Positions 1 through 11,357 of a stretch of 64,000 nucleotides of DNA are shown piece by piece. Each line of letters starts with the position of its first letter. The first letter of the stretch is position 1. Both the position numbers and the translations under genes were made by a program. Below the pieces are notes generated by a model. That model was not told the origin of the DNA. It did no database searches and saw nothing but the letters and a program-made list of their open reading frames with translations. Origin of the DNA: Mangifera indica (Eukaryota; Streptophyta; Magnoliopsida; Sapindales; Anacardiaceae); contig NC_058140.1 in NCBI RefSeq assembly GCF_011075055.1, positions 6,487,488-6,551,487 on the forward strand, given 5' to 3'.

Positions 1-470
1 TCACTCTAAACCACACAAAATAAGCCATGCCATACTTTAAATAAATGCAATAGGACAAAATGTTACTATTATTCCATAAAAAGTGGGCTCTTGTCTCTAC
101 CAAAGCTCTCCTTACATCCAATTTCGTCCAACTCTCCCAATTGGGCTTTGAGCACCTCTTTGGGCTTCAAAATGGAGTGATGGATGGTTATAACTTCACT
201 TGGGCTTCTCAAAATGATGCTTGAACGTTTGGACCATTGATGGACTTCAAAAGTTACACTTTTGGATCAATTGGAGCAAGCCATTCATTTGGACCTTGGG
301 TGGATGTAATAAGACTATATCCAAAAGTGGTTTTAGGCTAAAATTGAAGGTGCAATGCTTCCTTTGGCTTGGGATTTGTTGGAACTTCATTCTTCTTGAC
401 TTCAAAGGTTGCATGAAGACTTAAAGATAACTTGGAACCCAAAAATGACAATGGAGCCACATATACATCA
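1..470 (-). repeat. 3' LTR of gypsy element A, cut by the window edge
   Basis: Read on the minus strand, the LTR begins TGATGTATATG at 470 directly after truncated gag sequence and runs off the window. It matches the LTR starts at 4859 and 7526, sharing the stretch GCTCCATTGTCATTTTTGGG near its start. The other LTR of this element (1634-2644) starts TGATGTATCTCT and belongs to a visibly different subfamily. The outer end and the target-site duplication lie outside the window. Confidence 0.75.
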
Positions 471-1430
471 GGAACCCTTTTGAAAAGTGGTTCCCTTATT
501 GAAAGGAAGATTTTTGGAGAAAGAAGTCCCTTTGGTAAATGTCTTGGCAACCATGGACTTCAAGGCCTTCTTTTGCTTCACCTTAATTGCCAACCTACAA
601 ACATCTTAAAAAGTTCAATATGGTTGCAACTCCACCATATGAGCAATGTCTTAGTTTAAGCCACCAATGAATCTTGCAATGGTTTGCTGTTTCACTTTTG
701 GCAGCTCACTCCTCATTAATAGCTTCTCAAACTCCTTTATGTAATGCTCTACTCCATCACTTCTTTGCTTAAGGGTGTGTAGCTTGAGGTAAAGATCTTG
801 TTTATGGTTGTCTAGGAGGAATCTTCTCTTTATAAGCTTCTTTAGTTTCTCCTAAGATTTCACTATCTCTTTACAGTCCCTTTCCCTTTGCTTCTTGAGA
901 TTTTACCACCACAAAGATGCATAATCCTTGAATTTCAAGAGACAAGCTTACATTTCTTCTCATTCGAATAACCCTTATATTAAAACACTTTCTCTATAGC
1001 ATGTAACCAATCAACAAAATCATCTAGACTCATGCTCCTTTCGAATTTTGGAATTTCAATCTTTAAGCCCCTATCATCATCCTTTTCTCTCCTAGGTGGC
1101 CTCTCGTGTTTTTCCTCACTTGAGTCATCAAGAATTATCAATTCTTCCCTCTGATGTCTAGGAAGAGGAGGGGAAGGTCTCACATTTCTTCTTGGTTGAT
1201 GTATTTAGGTCGGGTAAGGTGGGGGAGGGGTATTTGGCTTTGGGTTGAAGTTTGGGATTGTGATAAAGCTGCTTGGCTTTGAGTGGTAGTTAATTCTTTC
1301 ATCATTTGCATCATTTGGTCTCTAAAGGCTTTAAGTTCTCCCTTTTGTTCCTTAATTTCTCCCTTTAATTCCATATAACCAAATTCCCAAGGGTAAGAGG
1401 GTGAAGAGGATGATGAGGAGGTTCTTCTAT
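471..1430 (-). pseudogene. gypsy element A: truncated gag
   Basis: This is the remnant of a Ty3/gypsy gag gene. On the minus strand the N-terminal part reads, with frame breaks, through a coiled, Lys/Glu/Gln-rich stretch (MELKGEIKEQKGELKAF, 1374-1323), a Ser/Gln/Pro-rich linker and the gag entry motif FVDWLHAIEKVF (about 1015-980). The normal ATG near 1427 appears to be ATA. A later gag segment (LAIKV, then a Lys/Phe/Thr-rich stretch) is recognisable around 590-475, next to the LTR. There is no zinc knuckle, protease, reverse transcriptase or integrase, because the sequence passes from gag straight into the LTR at 470. The same gag is seen in sister orientation in element B (3021-4160). Stop codons and frameshifts make it non-functional. 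Confidence 0.75.
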
Positions 1431-1613
1431 GGGATATTTTGGTAGTGTTTAATTGGCAAAAGTTAAGGGTTTAAGGATTAGGGGTAAGGGATGGTAAGTG
1501 TTTAGGCTTAGAAAAGTGGTGCTTGTAGGCAAAAATAAGGGTTGTGAAAAGTAAATTCCGATGGTGAACAGTAGATCTGAAAGGCAGAAATCAGTCAACA
1601 AATCACACAAATA

Positions 1614-1633
1614 CCCTAGGCTCTGATACCAAA
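1614..1633 (-). other. primer-binding site of element A
   Basis: Immediately inside the LTR the minus strand reads TTTGGTATCAGAGCCTAGGG. TGGTATCAGAGC is the usual plant retrotransposon site complementary to the 3' end of initiator methionine tRNA. It fixes 1634 as the inner LTR boundary and the minus strand as coding orientation. Confidence 0.85.
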
Positions 1634-2644
1634 TGATGCATTTCCATCAAGACAATGCAACAATATACAAACTCAATTCTGTAAATTACTATTCATTTGA
1701 CACAACAACAATTTGTCTTTCAATTTTAACCAATCAAATGACCTCCAAATCATGCAAATTATATATCATTGGAAAAAGCATTCAAAGAGCTTTCTAATGG
1801 TATATAAGGTGAACCACAACTCAATCAACAAGGCATTCAAAACTAGCTTCAAAATTTACTAGCGAAAACTGGAAATTGCAAAATCACACACTGTAAACAG
1901 TAACCCGAGGCATAAAACACACATTCAAGTCTTCACACTTTGGATTTCAAGGTTAACAAGAAAAATAGCCAAGGTATAAAGGAAATTCCACCAACCTTAG
2001 GATCTTCCATCAGCAATTCTTCCTCCAAGATGAATTGGATAAAGGAACAAACAAAGAAAAGCTAACCAAGCTTTGCTTGAATTTTTCACTATCAAAGGAG
2101 TCTAAAGTTTACAAGTGAAAAAACCATACTTATATAGAAGAGGAAATGGTGGCAAAGTAAGCATTCATAAGCCATTAATTAGAGAAGTAAGCTATGACCT
2201 TAATTTAAGCTTAGCTAATCAAGTAAACTAATGTCATACCATATTAATGAAGAAAATGACAAAAAGGGAATAACTTTTCCCTAAAAAGTGGAACCATGTC
2301 CACCAACTAAAGTTACTTGCTTCCTCTTTAGCTGTAATTCAACTAAATAGGCTTCATGGCATCTTGGGCTCCAATTTAAGTGACAGATGGCTACCTCATC
2401 TACTTGGGCTTCAAAGTAGGCTTGTAGTTGGCTTCTTAGACTCATTTAAGTTTTCCTTTCATTAAGGCCTTGGATGCAAGTAATGAAAATGCACCCAAAA
2501 GTAAAGTTGGGCCAAATTAGAGATGGGAAAGATTCTTTAGGCTTGCAAGGAGTTTTTCCCTCATTCCCTTTATTAGCTTAGGTCGAATGATGCATGGCTA
2601 AGAATTTGAGGGCCGAAAATGTTGAAGTGGTCAGAGATACATCA
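1634..2644 (-). repeat. 5' LTR of gypsy element A
   Basis: 1011 bp, starting TGATGTATCTCT (at 2644) and ending GGAAATGCATCA (at 1634) on the minus strand. The ends form the short inverted repeat TGATGYAT/ATGCATCA. A TATATAAG box is visible on the minus strand near 2130-2140. The sequence aligns along its length with the LTR at 13614-14616 and belongs to a different U3 subfamily from the LTR at 1-470. Confidence 0.85.
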
Positions 2645-2830
2645 TGAGGGCTACCATAGCTTGAAAGAAAGTTCATTGTGTTGTGATTATGATGATATGA
2701 ATTTGGTTGGATTTGTAGTTGATTTGGTTAGTTAAACTGAATGAATAAAAAAACTGCACATGCCAAATGAACAGTAAAAACAGTTTTGATTCTTTGGTTG
2801 ATTGTTGCATGTTTGGATATATATGCACCA
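2645..2830 (+). repeat. truncated 5' LTR of gypsy element B
   Basis: Only the last ~185 bp of an LTR are present. They match the end of the 3' LTR of element B (about 5651-5837: GGGCTACCATAGCTTG through GCACCA). The left end stops exactly where the LTR of element A ends (2644), so A probably inserted in this LTR and the rest lies beyond the window start. A decayed primer-binding site (TTTGATAGCGTAGGC) follows at 2831. Confidence 0.8.
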
Positions 2831-3020
2831 TTTGATAGCGTAGGCTATTTTTGTGATTAATTGTTTATAATCTTTTTCCCGGAGTAACTATTTACAGTCA
2901 GAATTTACTGTTCATCATAAAATTACTGTTAATCCTTCCTTAGCCTAAATACTTACCAATACTCACCCCACTCTTAAACACTTATAACCATTAGCATTTA
3001 CCCACTAGCTATTACAAAAA

Positions 3021-4160
3021 ATGTCTCATAAAAGAACTTCATCCTCATCCTCGTTACCTCCTCATTCTTAGGAATTTGCCCACATGACACTAAAAGAAGA
3101 GGTCGAAGGAGAACTTAAGGCCATTAGGGACAAAGTGAATCAAATGATACAAATGATGAGAGACTTGACCCTCACTCAAAGCTGGGTACCTTTATCACAA
3201 GCCCAAGCTTCAATATAAAGCCAAATACCCCCTTTTCCACCTCACCTAACCCAACTACATCACCCAAGAAGACATATTACACCTTCCCCTCCTCCTCTTA
3301 GACATACTAGGGAGGAATTGCTTCATGATGATTTAAGTGAGGCAGAACAAGAGAGGGCTCCTATGAGACATAAAGATGATGATAAGAGATTAAAAAATAA
3401 AATTCCAGAATTTGAGAGCAGTATGGATCCAAATGACTTTGTTGATTGGTTGCATGCCTAGAAAGAGTTTTTGAGTACAAAAGCTATTTAGATGAGAAAA
3501 AAAAGCAAAATAGCCACCCTAAAATTTAAAGACTATGCTTCTTTGTGGTGGAAAAATTTGAAAAAGCAAAGAGAAAGGAATGGCAAAAAGAGAGTTAGAT
3601 TTTGCGAAAAGCTTAAGAAGCTTATAAAGAGGAGATTTCTTCTCGAAAACCATAGACAAGATCTATACCTCAAACTACACACTCTCAAGCACGGTAGTGA
3701 TAGTGTTGAGCACTACATTAGAGAATTTGAGAAGTTAACGATGAGAAGTGAGCTGTTGGAGGTTAAAAAGCAAACAATTGCAAGATTTCCTGGTGGATTG
3801 AATCAAGACATAGCTAATATGGTAGAATTACAACCTTATTGCACTTTTGAAAATGTATGCAAGTTGGCAATTAAAGTTGAGAAGCAAAAGAAGGCCATAA
3901 AGCCCATGGTCTCCAAGTCATTCTTCAAAGGGACATTATTTAACAAAAGCACATCTTTTACCAAGGGAACTACCTTCCATAAAGGTTCCTCATCCTACAC
4001 AAATGTTGTTGAATCTTCTTCCAAGGGAGAAAGGCAAGGAAAAAGTGGTAGAGCCAACCAAGGACAAGCCTAATATGGTGAAGCCCAACCTCTCCAACCA
4101 AAATTGCTTTAAATGCCAAAGCTATGACCACTTCCAAACTAAATGCCCTAATAAGAGAGT
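3021..4160 (+). pseudogene. gypsy element B: gag with CCHC zinc knuckle
   Basis: A gypsy gag gene with an ATG at 3021 (MSHKRTSSSSSLPPHS, then a stop). After interrupted N-terminal sequence, one open frame of 193 codons (3492-4073) carries the gag core: a motif of type DYASLWWKNLKKQ near its start, then a helical capsid-like segment (HTLKHGSDSVEHYIREFE) and a Lys/Ser/Thr-rich tail. Downstream, near 4105-4155, the knuckle NCFKCQSYDHFQTKCPNK is C-x2-C-x4-H-x4-C, so zinc ligands are kept. In the parent element this protein would form the virus-like particle and bind the RNA. Internal stops make this copy dead. Confidence 0.8.
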
Positions 4161-4858
4161 TTTATCCTTGATGAAGATTTAGGCCATTAAGGAGTCCCTT
4201 CAAGAAGAAGAAAAAGAAAGTGAAGTTTCCAGCCATGAAAGTGATGAAGCCTACAAGGAAGAAGAAGAAATTCTACAAGGAGCTAATGAAGGAGAGTTGT
4301 TAGTCATTAAAAGGGTTTTGCATGCCAAGCCCCTTCCTCATGAAGAGCAAATTCTCCAAATTTTTCAATCAAGGTACACCATTAGAGGTAAAGTGTGTTC
4401 TTTAATTATTGATAGTGGGAGTTATACAAATGTGGCCTCATCCACCTTAGTAGACAAACTTGGATTATCAACCATGTCACATCTTCAAGCATACAAACTA
4501 CAATGGTTGAGTAATGGAACCAGCTTATAAGTTGCAAGGCAAGTGCTTATTTCCCTCTCTATTGACAAGCATTATAATGATGAGATTTTGTGTGATGTGA
4601 TTCTTATGGATGCTTATCATTGTTATTGTTAAGACCTTGGCAATTTGATACGAAAGTGAAGCATGATGGCAAGAAGAACACTTACTTCTTTAAATTCAAT
4701 AGCAAGATTATCTCTTTAACTCCTCTTAGTCCACAACAAGTTTATAAAACTATTAAGGGAAAAGGAGTTGAGAAAGAGAGCTTTTTTATGAATGGTCAGG
4801 AAGTGGAGGACAACCATCTTGAGGATTTGAGGGCAAATCCTTCTCAACCTAGGGAGGA
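4161..4858 (+). pseudogene. gypsy element B: aspartic protease remnant joined to the LTR
   Basis: Downstream of the knuckle an acidic linker (4195-4290) leads into a retropepsin-type domain. LIIDSGSYTNVASS (about 4400-4445) carries the catalytic D-S-G motif, followed by a region that in relatives reads CDVILMDAYH and then LLRPWQFDTKVKHDGKKNTY (4620-4680), the usual C-terminal signature. A stop separates the two halves. The frame ends just inside the LTR that begins at 4859. Reverse transcriptase, RNase H and integrase are entirely absent, so the element lost the whole pol region by a deletion that abuts the LTR exactly. Confidence 0.8.
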
Positions 4859-5837
4859 TGATGTATAAACAGCTCCATTGTCATTTTTGGGTTCCAAGCC
4901 ATCCTCAAGTCTCTATGTAGCCTTTGAAGCCAAGAAAAATGAAGTTCTAGCAAATCCCAAACCAAAGGAAGCATTACACCTTCTATTTTGGACCAAAACC
5001 ACTTTTGGGTATAGTCTCATTATATGCACCCAAGGTCCAAGTGAATAGTTTGCTCCAATTGATCCAAAAGTATGACTTTGGAAATCCATCAATGGCCAAA
5101 CGTCCAAGCACCATTTTCAAAAGCCCAAAAAGCCCAAAATTAGTTTTTAGTTACATTGGAACTAAATTAGAATTTGATCGTTTTAGTTAGGAAACATCAT
5201 TACTAAAGTTAAGGAAAAAGCAACTAAGTTTTGTCTTTAGTTAATTACTATATACGAGCTTGGTTTATAATGAATGGCTAACTTAATGCATGCCATTTTT
5301 AGTTGACTTTTGTAGGAAATATTGTATCATTGCCATTCAAGCCTCCTATATAGAGGGGTGGATCTTCATTTGTAATAGGTTGGTTGGCATTTTGAATGAG
5401 ACTTTGAAGAAAGCTTTGTTGGCTTTTATCTCATTTCCTTAATCCAATCATTCTAGGTGGAAGATTAGTATGGAAGACTCCAAGGTTGGTGGAACTTTCC
5501 TTTATGCTTTGGTTATATTTTATGTTTCCTTAGAAATCCAAATTAGAGTGTGTATGTGTGTTAATTTTGCTTATGGCAAAAAGTTGCACTATAATTATGT
5601 TTTCTGCCACTAACTTTGATCAGCATTTTGATTACTTTATCTATTGAATCTTAAGGGCTACCATAGCTTGAAAGAAAGTTCATTGTGTTGTGATTATGAT
5701 AATATGAATTCAGTTGGATATGGAGTTGATTTGTTTGGTTAAACTGAATGAACAAAAAAACTGCACATGCCAAATGAACAGTAAAAACAGTTTTGATTCT
5801 TTGGTTGATTGTTGCATGTTTGGATAAATATGCACCA
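4859..5837 (+). repeat. 3' LTR of gypsy element B
   Basis: 979 bp from TGATGTATAAAC to AAATATGCACCA, with the TGATG/CACCA end type of this family. The core promoter shows TATATAG at 5347-5353 inside CTCCTATATAGAGGGG. The 5' half matches the solo LTR at 7526-8501. The 3' end (from ~5651) is of another type, shared only with the fragment at 2645-2830. The 5 bp after the LTR are AGAAG; the partner TSD is outside the window or lost. Confidence 0.85.
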
Positions 5838-7520
5838 AGAAGGCATGAAAGGAAAGGAAACAATTTATTTGTTGAGAAATTTTAAAGGAAAATAAGAGAC
5901 GTTTACCATGTAAATGGGTCTGCAGTAAACAACAACAACAATAAGAGTAGAGATTTCAAGACTTATTTGAAGAGTCTTATAGTTAAAAAATTGAAGTAGA
6001 AAGGAAATATGAAGAAACAAGTGGCTGGGAAGAAAAATAAATAGGGTAACTCAGTTTTTTTTAATAATTGGGTAGGGTACCTGACCCAATGTAGTGAATG
6101 CATTAATCAGGTAGATTCTAGATCAATTTCAATTCCTCAGAGCAAGGAACCAAAACCAATCCAAGAACCTGCAAGTTCTTTTAATTTAATTCCTGGAACC
6201 TATCCTATTTTCTTTAGTTCCGAGTAAGAATTGAAATCAAATATCGGTTATCTGATGGTTCTGATTTTGAATAGGTAATTTGGTCACCCTTAGTTCCGAT
6301 CGCTCTTCTGAACATGATAAAAGACCATCACAAAAGAAGGAAGTATGTGGACGCATTTGCAATCTATACCATAAAAGTGGACACACTAGATTAACTTGTT
6401 CTTTTGCAATCATGATCAGGACTACTATGTAACCCATGTATTCCAAGATATCTCTATACCATGTTGATTCCCTTTTTTTCGTTCACGGAATCAACATAGG
6501 AGTGACAACATCTTGTTAAATATTACAAGAAGTTACAATAATAATAAATGGTCATAACATACCAAAGAAGCCCTGAAGATACTATCAACATGCTCCTACC
6601 TTAGGCACTCATAAGTCCTTTATTTTAACATCCGAAGAGTCTGTCTCTGGACTTTCAAACCAAGAAACCCTTTAGATTGCTGAGAGTTTTGTATATCTAC
6701 AACTACATCCCAGAAAATATGTTGTTAGTTGTTGCACATAATCATTCATAAAATGAAAAGGCAATATAACCTATAATCACATAATAAAGTTACTTGGAAT
6801 GCCACTACATATCTCATTAATGAATAATTTTGCATTGGGATGTCTTAGATGTAGAATTGATAGTGTTCCAAAACATCTTGATACTTCTTCTCCATTAACC
6901 CACTCATAGACTTAACAATCAGCTTCTAAACTATTGTCCCCTGTGGATACCTATTGAACGTTTTCCAATCATCAACTAGCCACAAGATGCATTTCAATAT
7001 CACTTTTTGGTTATCTACTCCCATAAATCCATAATGGATCAAATCCAAAACAATTAATTTAACAACATCATTGTTATTATTTCCTATGATCTAAACATAA
7101 AAGCTTAGCCTAGAGTAATATAGGACACATGTTTGGTGCCCAGGAAGTGCCTCTCTCTAAACTAGGTTGGCCTCGTCGTCGTTAGGTAATCACCCATATT
7201 TACCTCCCTACTGAACTTTAGCCTAACCACCATAGCAAACTCAATTGGGCTAAATCTACAATTTGTCTTATTAAGTCTAAACCAAAATGACTCTTCCAAC
7301 TCCCTCTATTTTCTTGCTAGAAGAGTATGCGCAAGGTCAAACTATATCCATGTACTTCAAGATCCAAGTAATGTCCAAAGCATGTTTGTTTGAACATCTC
7401 CTCCTGGTTTGGATTTAGCTTTGCCTTGATGTGCTTGACTGTGTCTTTATGGCTACAAACATTTATCAAAACCCTAAAACTATGAGCATCATGGTACCAC
7501 CTCTCGTTGACCTATTCATT
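5838..7520. other. intergenic, decayed repeat sequence
   Basis: No gene is supportable. About 6048-6295 has the base composition and short inverted stretches (GGGTAGGGTACCTGACCC near 6070) of a small decayed hAT-like MITE, without a clear TSD. At 6454-6492 a perfect 11-bp inverted repeat, ATGTTGATTCC/GGAATCAACAT, flanks a 14-bp pyrimidine-rich spacer. The rest resembles old repeat sequence without a readable frame. Confidence 0.4.
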
Positions 7521-8506
7521 AACTATGATGTATACGCAGCTCCATTGTCATTTTTGGGTTCCAAGCCATCCTTAAGTCTCTATACAACCTTTGAAGCCAA
7601 GAAGAATGAAGTGCTAGCAAATCCCAAGCCAAAGGAAGCATTGCACCTTCAATTTTGGCCCAAAACCACTTTTGAATATAGTCTTATTACATCCACCTAA
7701 GGTCCAAATGAATAACTTGCTCCAATTGATCCAAAAGTGCAACTTTTAAAGTCCATCAATGGCCCAAACATCCAAGCATCATTTTGAGAAGCCAAATAGC
7801 CCAAAATTGGGTTTTAGTTACATTGGATCTAAGTTAAAATTTAGTTGTTTTAGTTAGGAAACATCATTCCTAAAGTTAAGGAAAAAGCAACTAACTTTTG
7901 TCTTTAGTTAATTACTATGTATGGGCTTGGTTTAGAATGAATGGCTTAGCTTAATTCATGCCATTTTAGTTGACTTTTGTGGGAAATATTGTATCATTGC
8001 CATCTATGCCTCCTATATAAAGGGGTGGATCTTCATTTGTAAAAGTTTTGGTTTTGCTTTTGAATGAAAATTTGAAGAAAGCTTGTTGGCTTTTTTTCTC
8101 ATTTCCTTTATCCAATCATTCTTCGTGGAAGATTGGTGGTGGAAGACCCAAGGTTGGTGGAACTTTCCTTTATGCCGTGGTTAATTTTCTTATTACCCTT
8201 GAAATTCAAAGTGTGAAGATTTGAATGTGTGTTGTATGCCTCGGATATTGTTCACAGTGTATGATTTTGCAATTTCCAGTTTATGAACTCCAATTCATAC
8301 AAATTATAGATCATTGGAAAGGGCATTCGAAAAGCTTTCTAATGATATATAATAGCAATCACAACTCATTCAACAAGGCATTCAAAATTTGTCTCAAATT
8401 TTGCTGGCAAATTGAAAGATAAATTGATGTTGTGCCATATGAACAGTAATTTCCAGAATTGGGGTTATGTGTTGTTGCATTGTCTTGATGGAAATGCACC
8501 AAACTA
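7521..8506 (+). mobile_element. solo LTR (gypsy A/B family) with perfect TSD
   Basis: The LTR is 7526-8501 (976 bp), TGATGTATACGC to GGAAATGCACCA. AACTA stands on both sides (7521-7525 and 8502-8506), a perfect 5-bp duplication as made by gypsy integrases. No internal sequence is left, so this is the product of LTR-LTR recombination. TATATAA at 8014-8020 is the likely promoter box. U3 contains a readable frame of about 45 codons (DVYAAPLSFLGSKPSLSLY...) that is also present in the LTRs at 1-470 and 4859. Confidence 0.93.
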
Positions 8507-9394
8507 GAAATCTTTGCAAAAATAAACTCCAAAATGTTAATTATTAATTAAAAATGAAAATTGCATTCAAAAAACCATAAAACAACATTCTGTAAGCAGT
8601 AACTTTTGCATTTGCATTACTATATTTTTGCACATTTACGCACAATTTTCATCTTCATCAACGATGAATCTTTTAGGCAAAATTTGACCAAATCACAAGT
8701 ATTAAATGACTAAATATGCCAAATAAATCATCACAATACCATTTCTGATAAATACTAACCAAACAAACACTAAAGTGACCAAATTAGGGTTTGACACTAA
8801 AAACCCTAACCATCACCAAAATAGCCACAATCGACTCTATTTCATCTAATTATACTTCAAACCACTATAGCCCTAAGTATTGACATTAACAATACCAAGT
8901 CAGTTTTTGCCGAACGGATGCCAAAAAAAAATTAAACCTATTTCATTTAACAACCAACCAAACATTAAAAAAGCTAAAGAAATGGTCTAACTTACCATAG
9001 AATCCATTTTTGAAGGGCTAAATGTTTATCGGAGATACAAACTACAAGAATGAAGTCTAGTTGTGAATAATTTGCATTTGCGATAGTGTTTGATTTTGTT
9101 GACCAATGTTTGCATCTTTTGCGTTTACTTTTGTTTTGGTTTGTAACACTAGGGACAAATTTGGTATGAATTATCTCATTTGCTTAGAAAAGTAAAACTC
9201 AAGTTTTTTGTTAAACACTTTTGTAATGGCTAATATGAACCTAATACGGGGTGAATAAGTTCTTAAAAAAATTCTTTCTTAGTAACCAAGTATATGCAAA
9301 GTAGTATAAATATCAAAGAGCAGTAATAAATAACACTAACAGAGTAAGATTTTATAGAACATAACAACAACAAAAAACAATAACAGAATAAATT
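8507..9394. other. intergenic, AT-rich
   Basis: AT-rich sequence without a readable gene, RNA or clear transposon ends. Short stretches such as CATTCTGTAAGCAGTAAC (8588-8605) recall the 3' ends of the neighbouring LTR family, but no boundary can be drawn. Confidence 0.4.
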
Positions 9395-9675
9395 GGCCAA
9401 AGGACTTATTCCCATCCAAAGTATGTTGTTATCTCAAGTTTCTCTTCGTTAACTTTGAAAATCCCATTTACTCACCCATGAATGGTTAAAATTAATAAAA
9501 TTCTAACCCCTTAAAATTTTATCTATTTTTCCCCTAACCCCTAAAAACTAACCATTTCCCCTTAGACCAAGTTTTAAAAAATAACATTCCCCTCCTAGGG
9601 TTTAGTTTTCAATCCCCAACACCATTACCACCAACGAAGCTTCCCTGATACATCACCATGCTCTGGCGACACACA
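9395..9675 (+). mobile_element. half copy of the foldback (MULE-type) element
   Basis: It begins GGCCAAAGGACTTATTCCCATCC and continues in parallel with the left arm of the complete element at 33137-33932 (ACTCACCCATGAATGGTTAAA, CCTAGGGTTTAGTTTTC). The right arm is missing, and no matching 9-bp duplication is seen. It is a truncated, non-autonomous copy. Confidence 0.65.
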
Positions 9676-10401
9676 ACAATAATAAATAAGTGAGAATAAT
9701 CAATGCAAAGCAAAAACTTAAGTAATTAACCTACAAACAGCCGACATGAATTAAAGAGTTAGGTTTTAGAAAAGCTCAATTTTAGAGTAGTTCAGAGCTT
9801 TCTCTTGCAAGGCTCATATGTCTACATCTCCAACCAAATAGTCTTAGAGTTCTACTATCTTTTGAAAATTTTTACATGTAGTATGCTTGAGATTGCACCC
9901 ACTGCACTAGTTGATCTGGGATTTGTGCCAAAAGTTTTGATTACAAAAAGATAAAAGTATTGAATGCCTCTATAAGGCTATAAATACAAAATTTCCTCCA
10001 TAAAAACTGTCTTCCTCTTAAATTCATTCTGGCCACCCTCTGGTTGTTGGAATTCCATCTTTTCTAATCTTTTCTTTTCTTCTCGACTTTTCGCCATCAT
10101 GTTACCCCCTTTGTCATCTCCTGCCTTGGTCTGTTTTCATCTCCTTCAAGTTTTTTAGAGTTTATATTTAGTGTCATTATCTTCTATTCCTTCTTGAATT
10201 TTTTTTCATTTCTATTGCCCTTTGAGGGTTTTTTGTTCCGTTTCTAATTTCTCATTTAGTGGTGCCTATAAGTCAAGTTTTTGCTAAGTCTCTTGAGTTT
10301 TTCTTCATCTTTTATCATTGTTTTCTATCCATATTTGTTGGTTTTGGCCTCCGTTAACATATTTCACCAATGACTATACTCCAAGTTCAGCTCCATTTTT
10401 T
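9676..10401. other. intergenic, no recognised content
   Basis: Pyrimidine-rich stretches (10010-10330) and otherwise unremarkable AT-rich sequence. I see no gene, no RNA and no repeat boundary. Confidence 0.4.
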
Positions 10402-11357
10402 ATGCGAACCTTGACGATTTGGTGCATGACCAACATTCAAGAAGATATTTTCCGCATGATTAAATTAGTTTTGCCACTGAAATGAACCTTGACTCAAATC
10501 GATATAGAATCAAACGAACCTTGGTATTGTAATAGTGAACGCCACAAGATGAATCTTGATAAGTTCAAAAATTGGCAATGTAATAGTATGCAAAGTTGGC
10601 CAAAAGATCCTTCCATGATAAAAAATAAATTTTTATAGTACAATGTCAACTTAACCCTAAAACTACCCATGATCCATTGGACTTCCAAACTTCTCAAGCC
10701 TATTACCTAATTAACTACCCAAAACACTAATTAAATTAAAAGGAAATAGGTCAATTGGCTCAATAAAGTCTAGCCAGGTCACAAACAAGACCAAAATTTA
10801 TAAAAACCAAAAATCCTAAATTTGATAAACAAAAATTGTCTAATACACACTAAAACGGCCTTTATTTAGGCCTACGAATCGGGTGCAACCGGCTAAGGTC
10901 GTTTCAGTGTGTATTAGGCAGTTTTTGTTTACCAAATTTAGGATTTTTGGTTTTTATGAATTTTAGTCTTGTTTGTGACCGGGCTAGACTTTATTGAGCC
11001 AATTAACATGTTTTCTTTTAATTTAATTAGTGTTTTGAGTAGTTAATTAGGTAATGGGCTTGGGAAGTTTGGAAGTCCATTGGATCATGGGTAGTTTTAG
11101 GGTTAAATTGGCATGGTACTATAAAAACTTATTTTTTTATCATGAAAGGATCTTTTGGCTGACTTTGCATACTATTACGTTGCCAATCTTTGAACTTATC
11201 AAGATTCATCTTGTGGCGTTCACTGTTACAATGTCAAGGTTCATTTGATTCCATATCAATTCGAGTCAAGGTTTATTTCGTTAACGAAACTAATTCAATC
11301 CTAAGGAAAATATCTTCTTGAACGTTGGGTCTTGCATCATATCATCAAGGTTTGCAT
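10402..11357. repeat. large inverted repeat: ~460-bp arms, 30-bp loop
   Basis: The left arm (about 10402-10863) is the reverse complement, with scattered mismatches, of the right arm (about 10894-11357). Inner ends pair as CTAATACACACTAAAACGGCC against GGTCGTTTCAGTGTGTATTAG. Outer ends pair as TTCAAGAAGATATTTTCC against GGAAAATATCTTCTTGAA. The loop, about 10864-10893, includes GAATCGGGTGCAACC. No TSD flanks the arms. The right arm abuts the end of the element C pol remnant. It could be two copies of one sequence joined head to head, or a foldback element. Read-through RNA would form a ~460-bp hairpin. Confidence 0.85.

Noticed and set aside
10494..11248. Two similar 64-67-codon frames on opposite strands
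   Set aside because: They are the same sequence read in the two arms of the inverted repeat and are not two genes.
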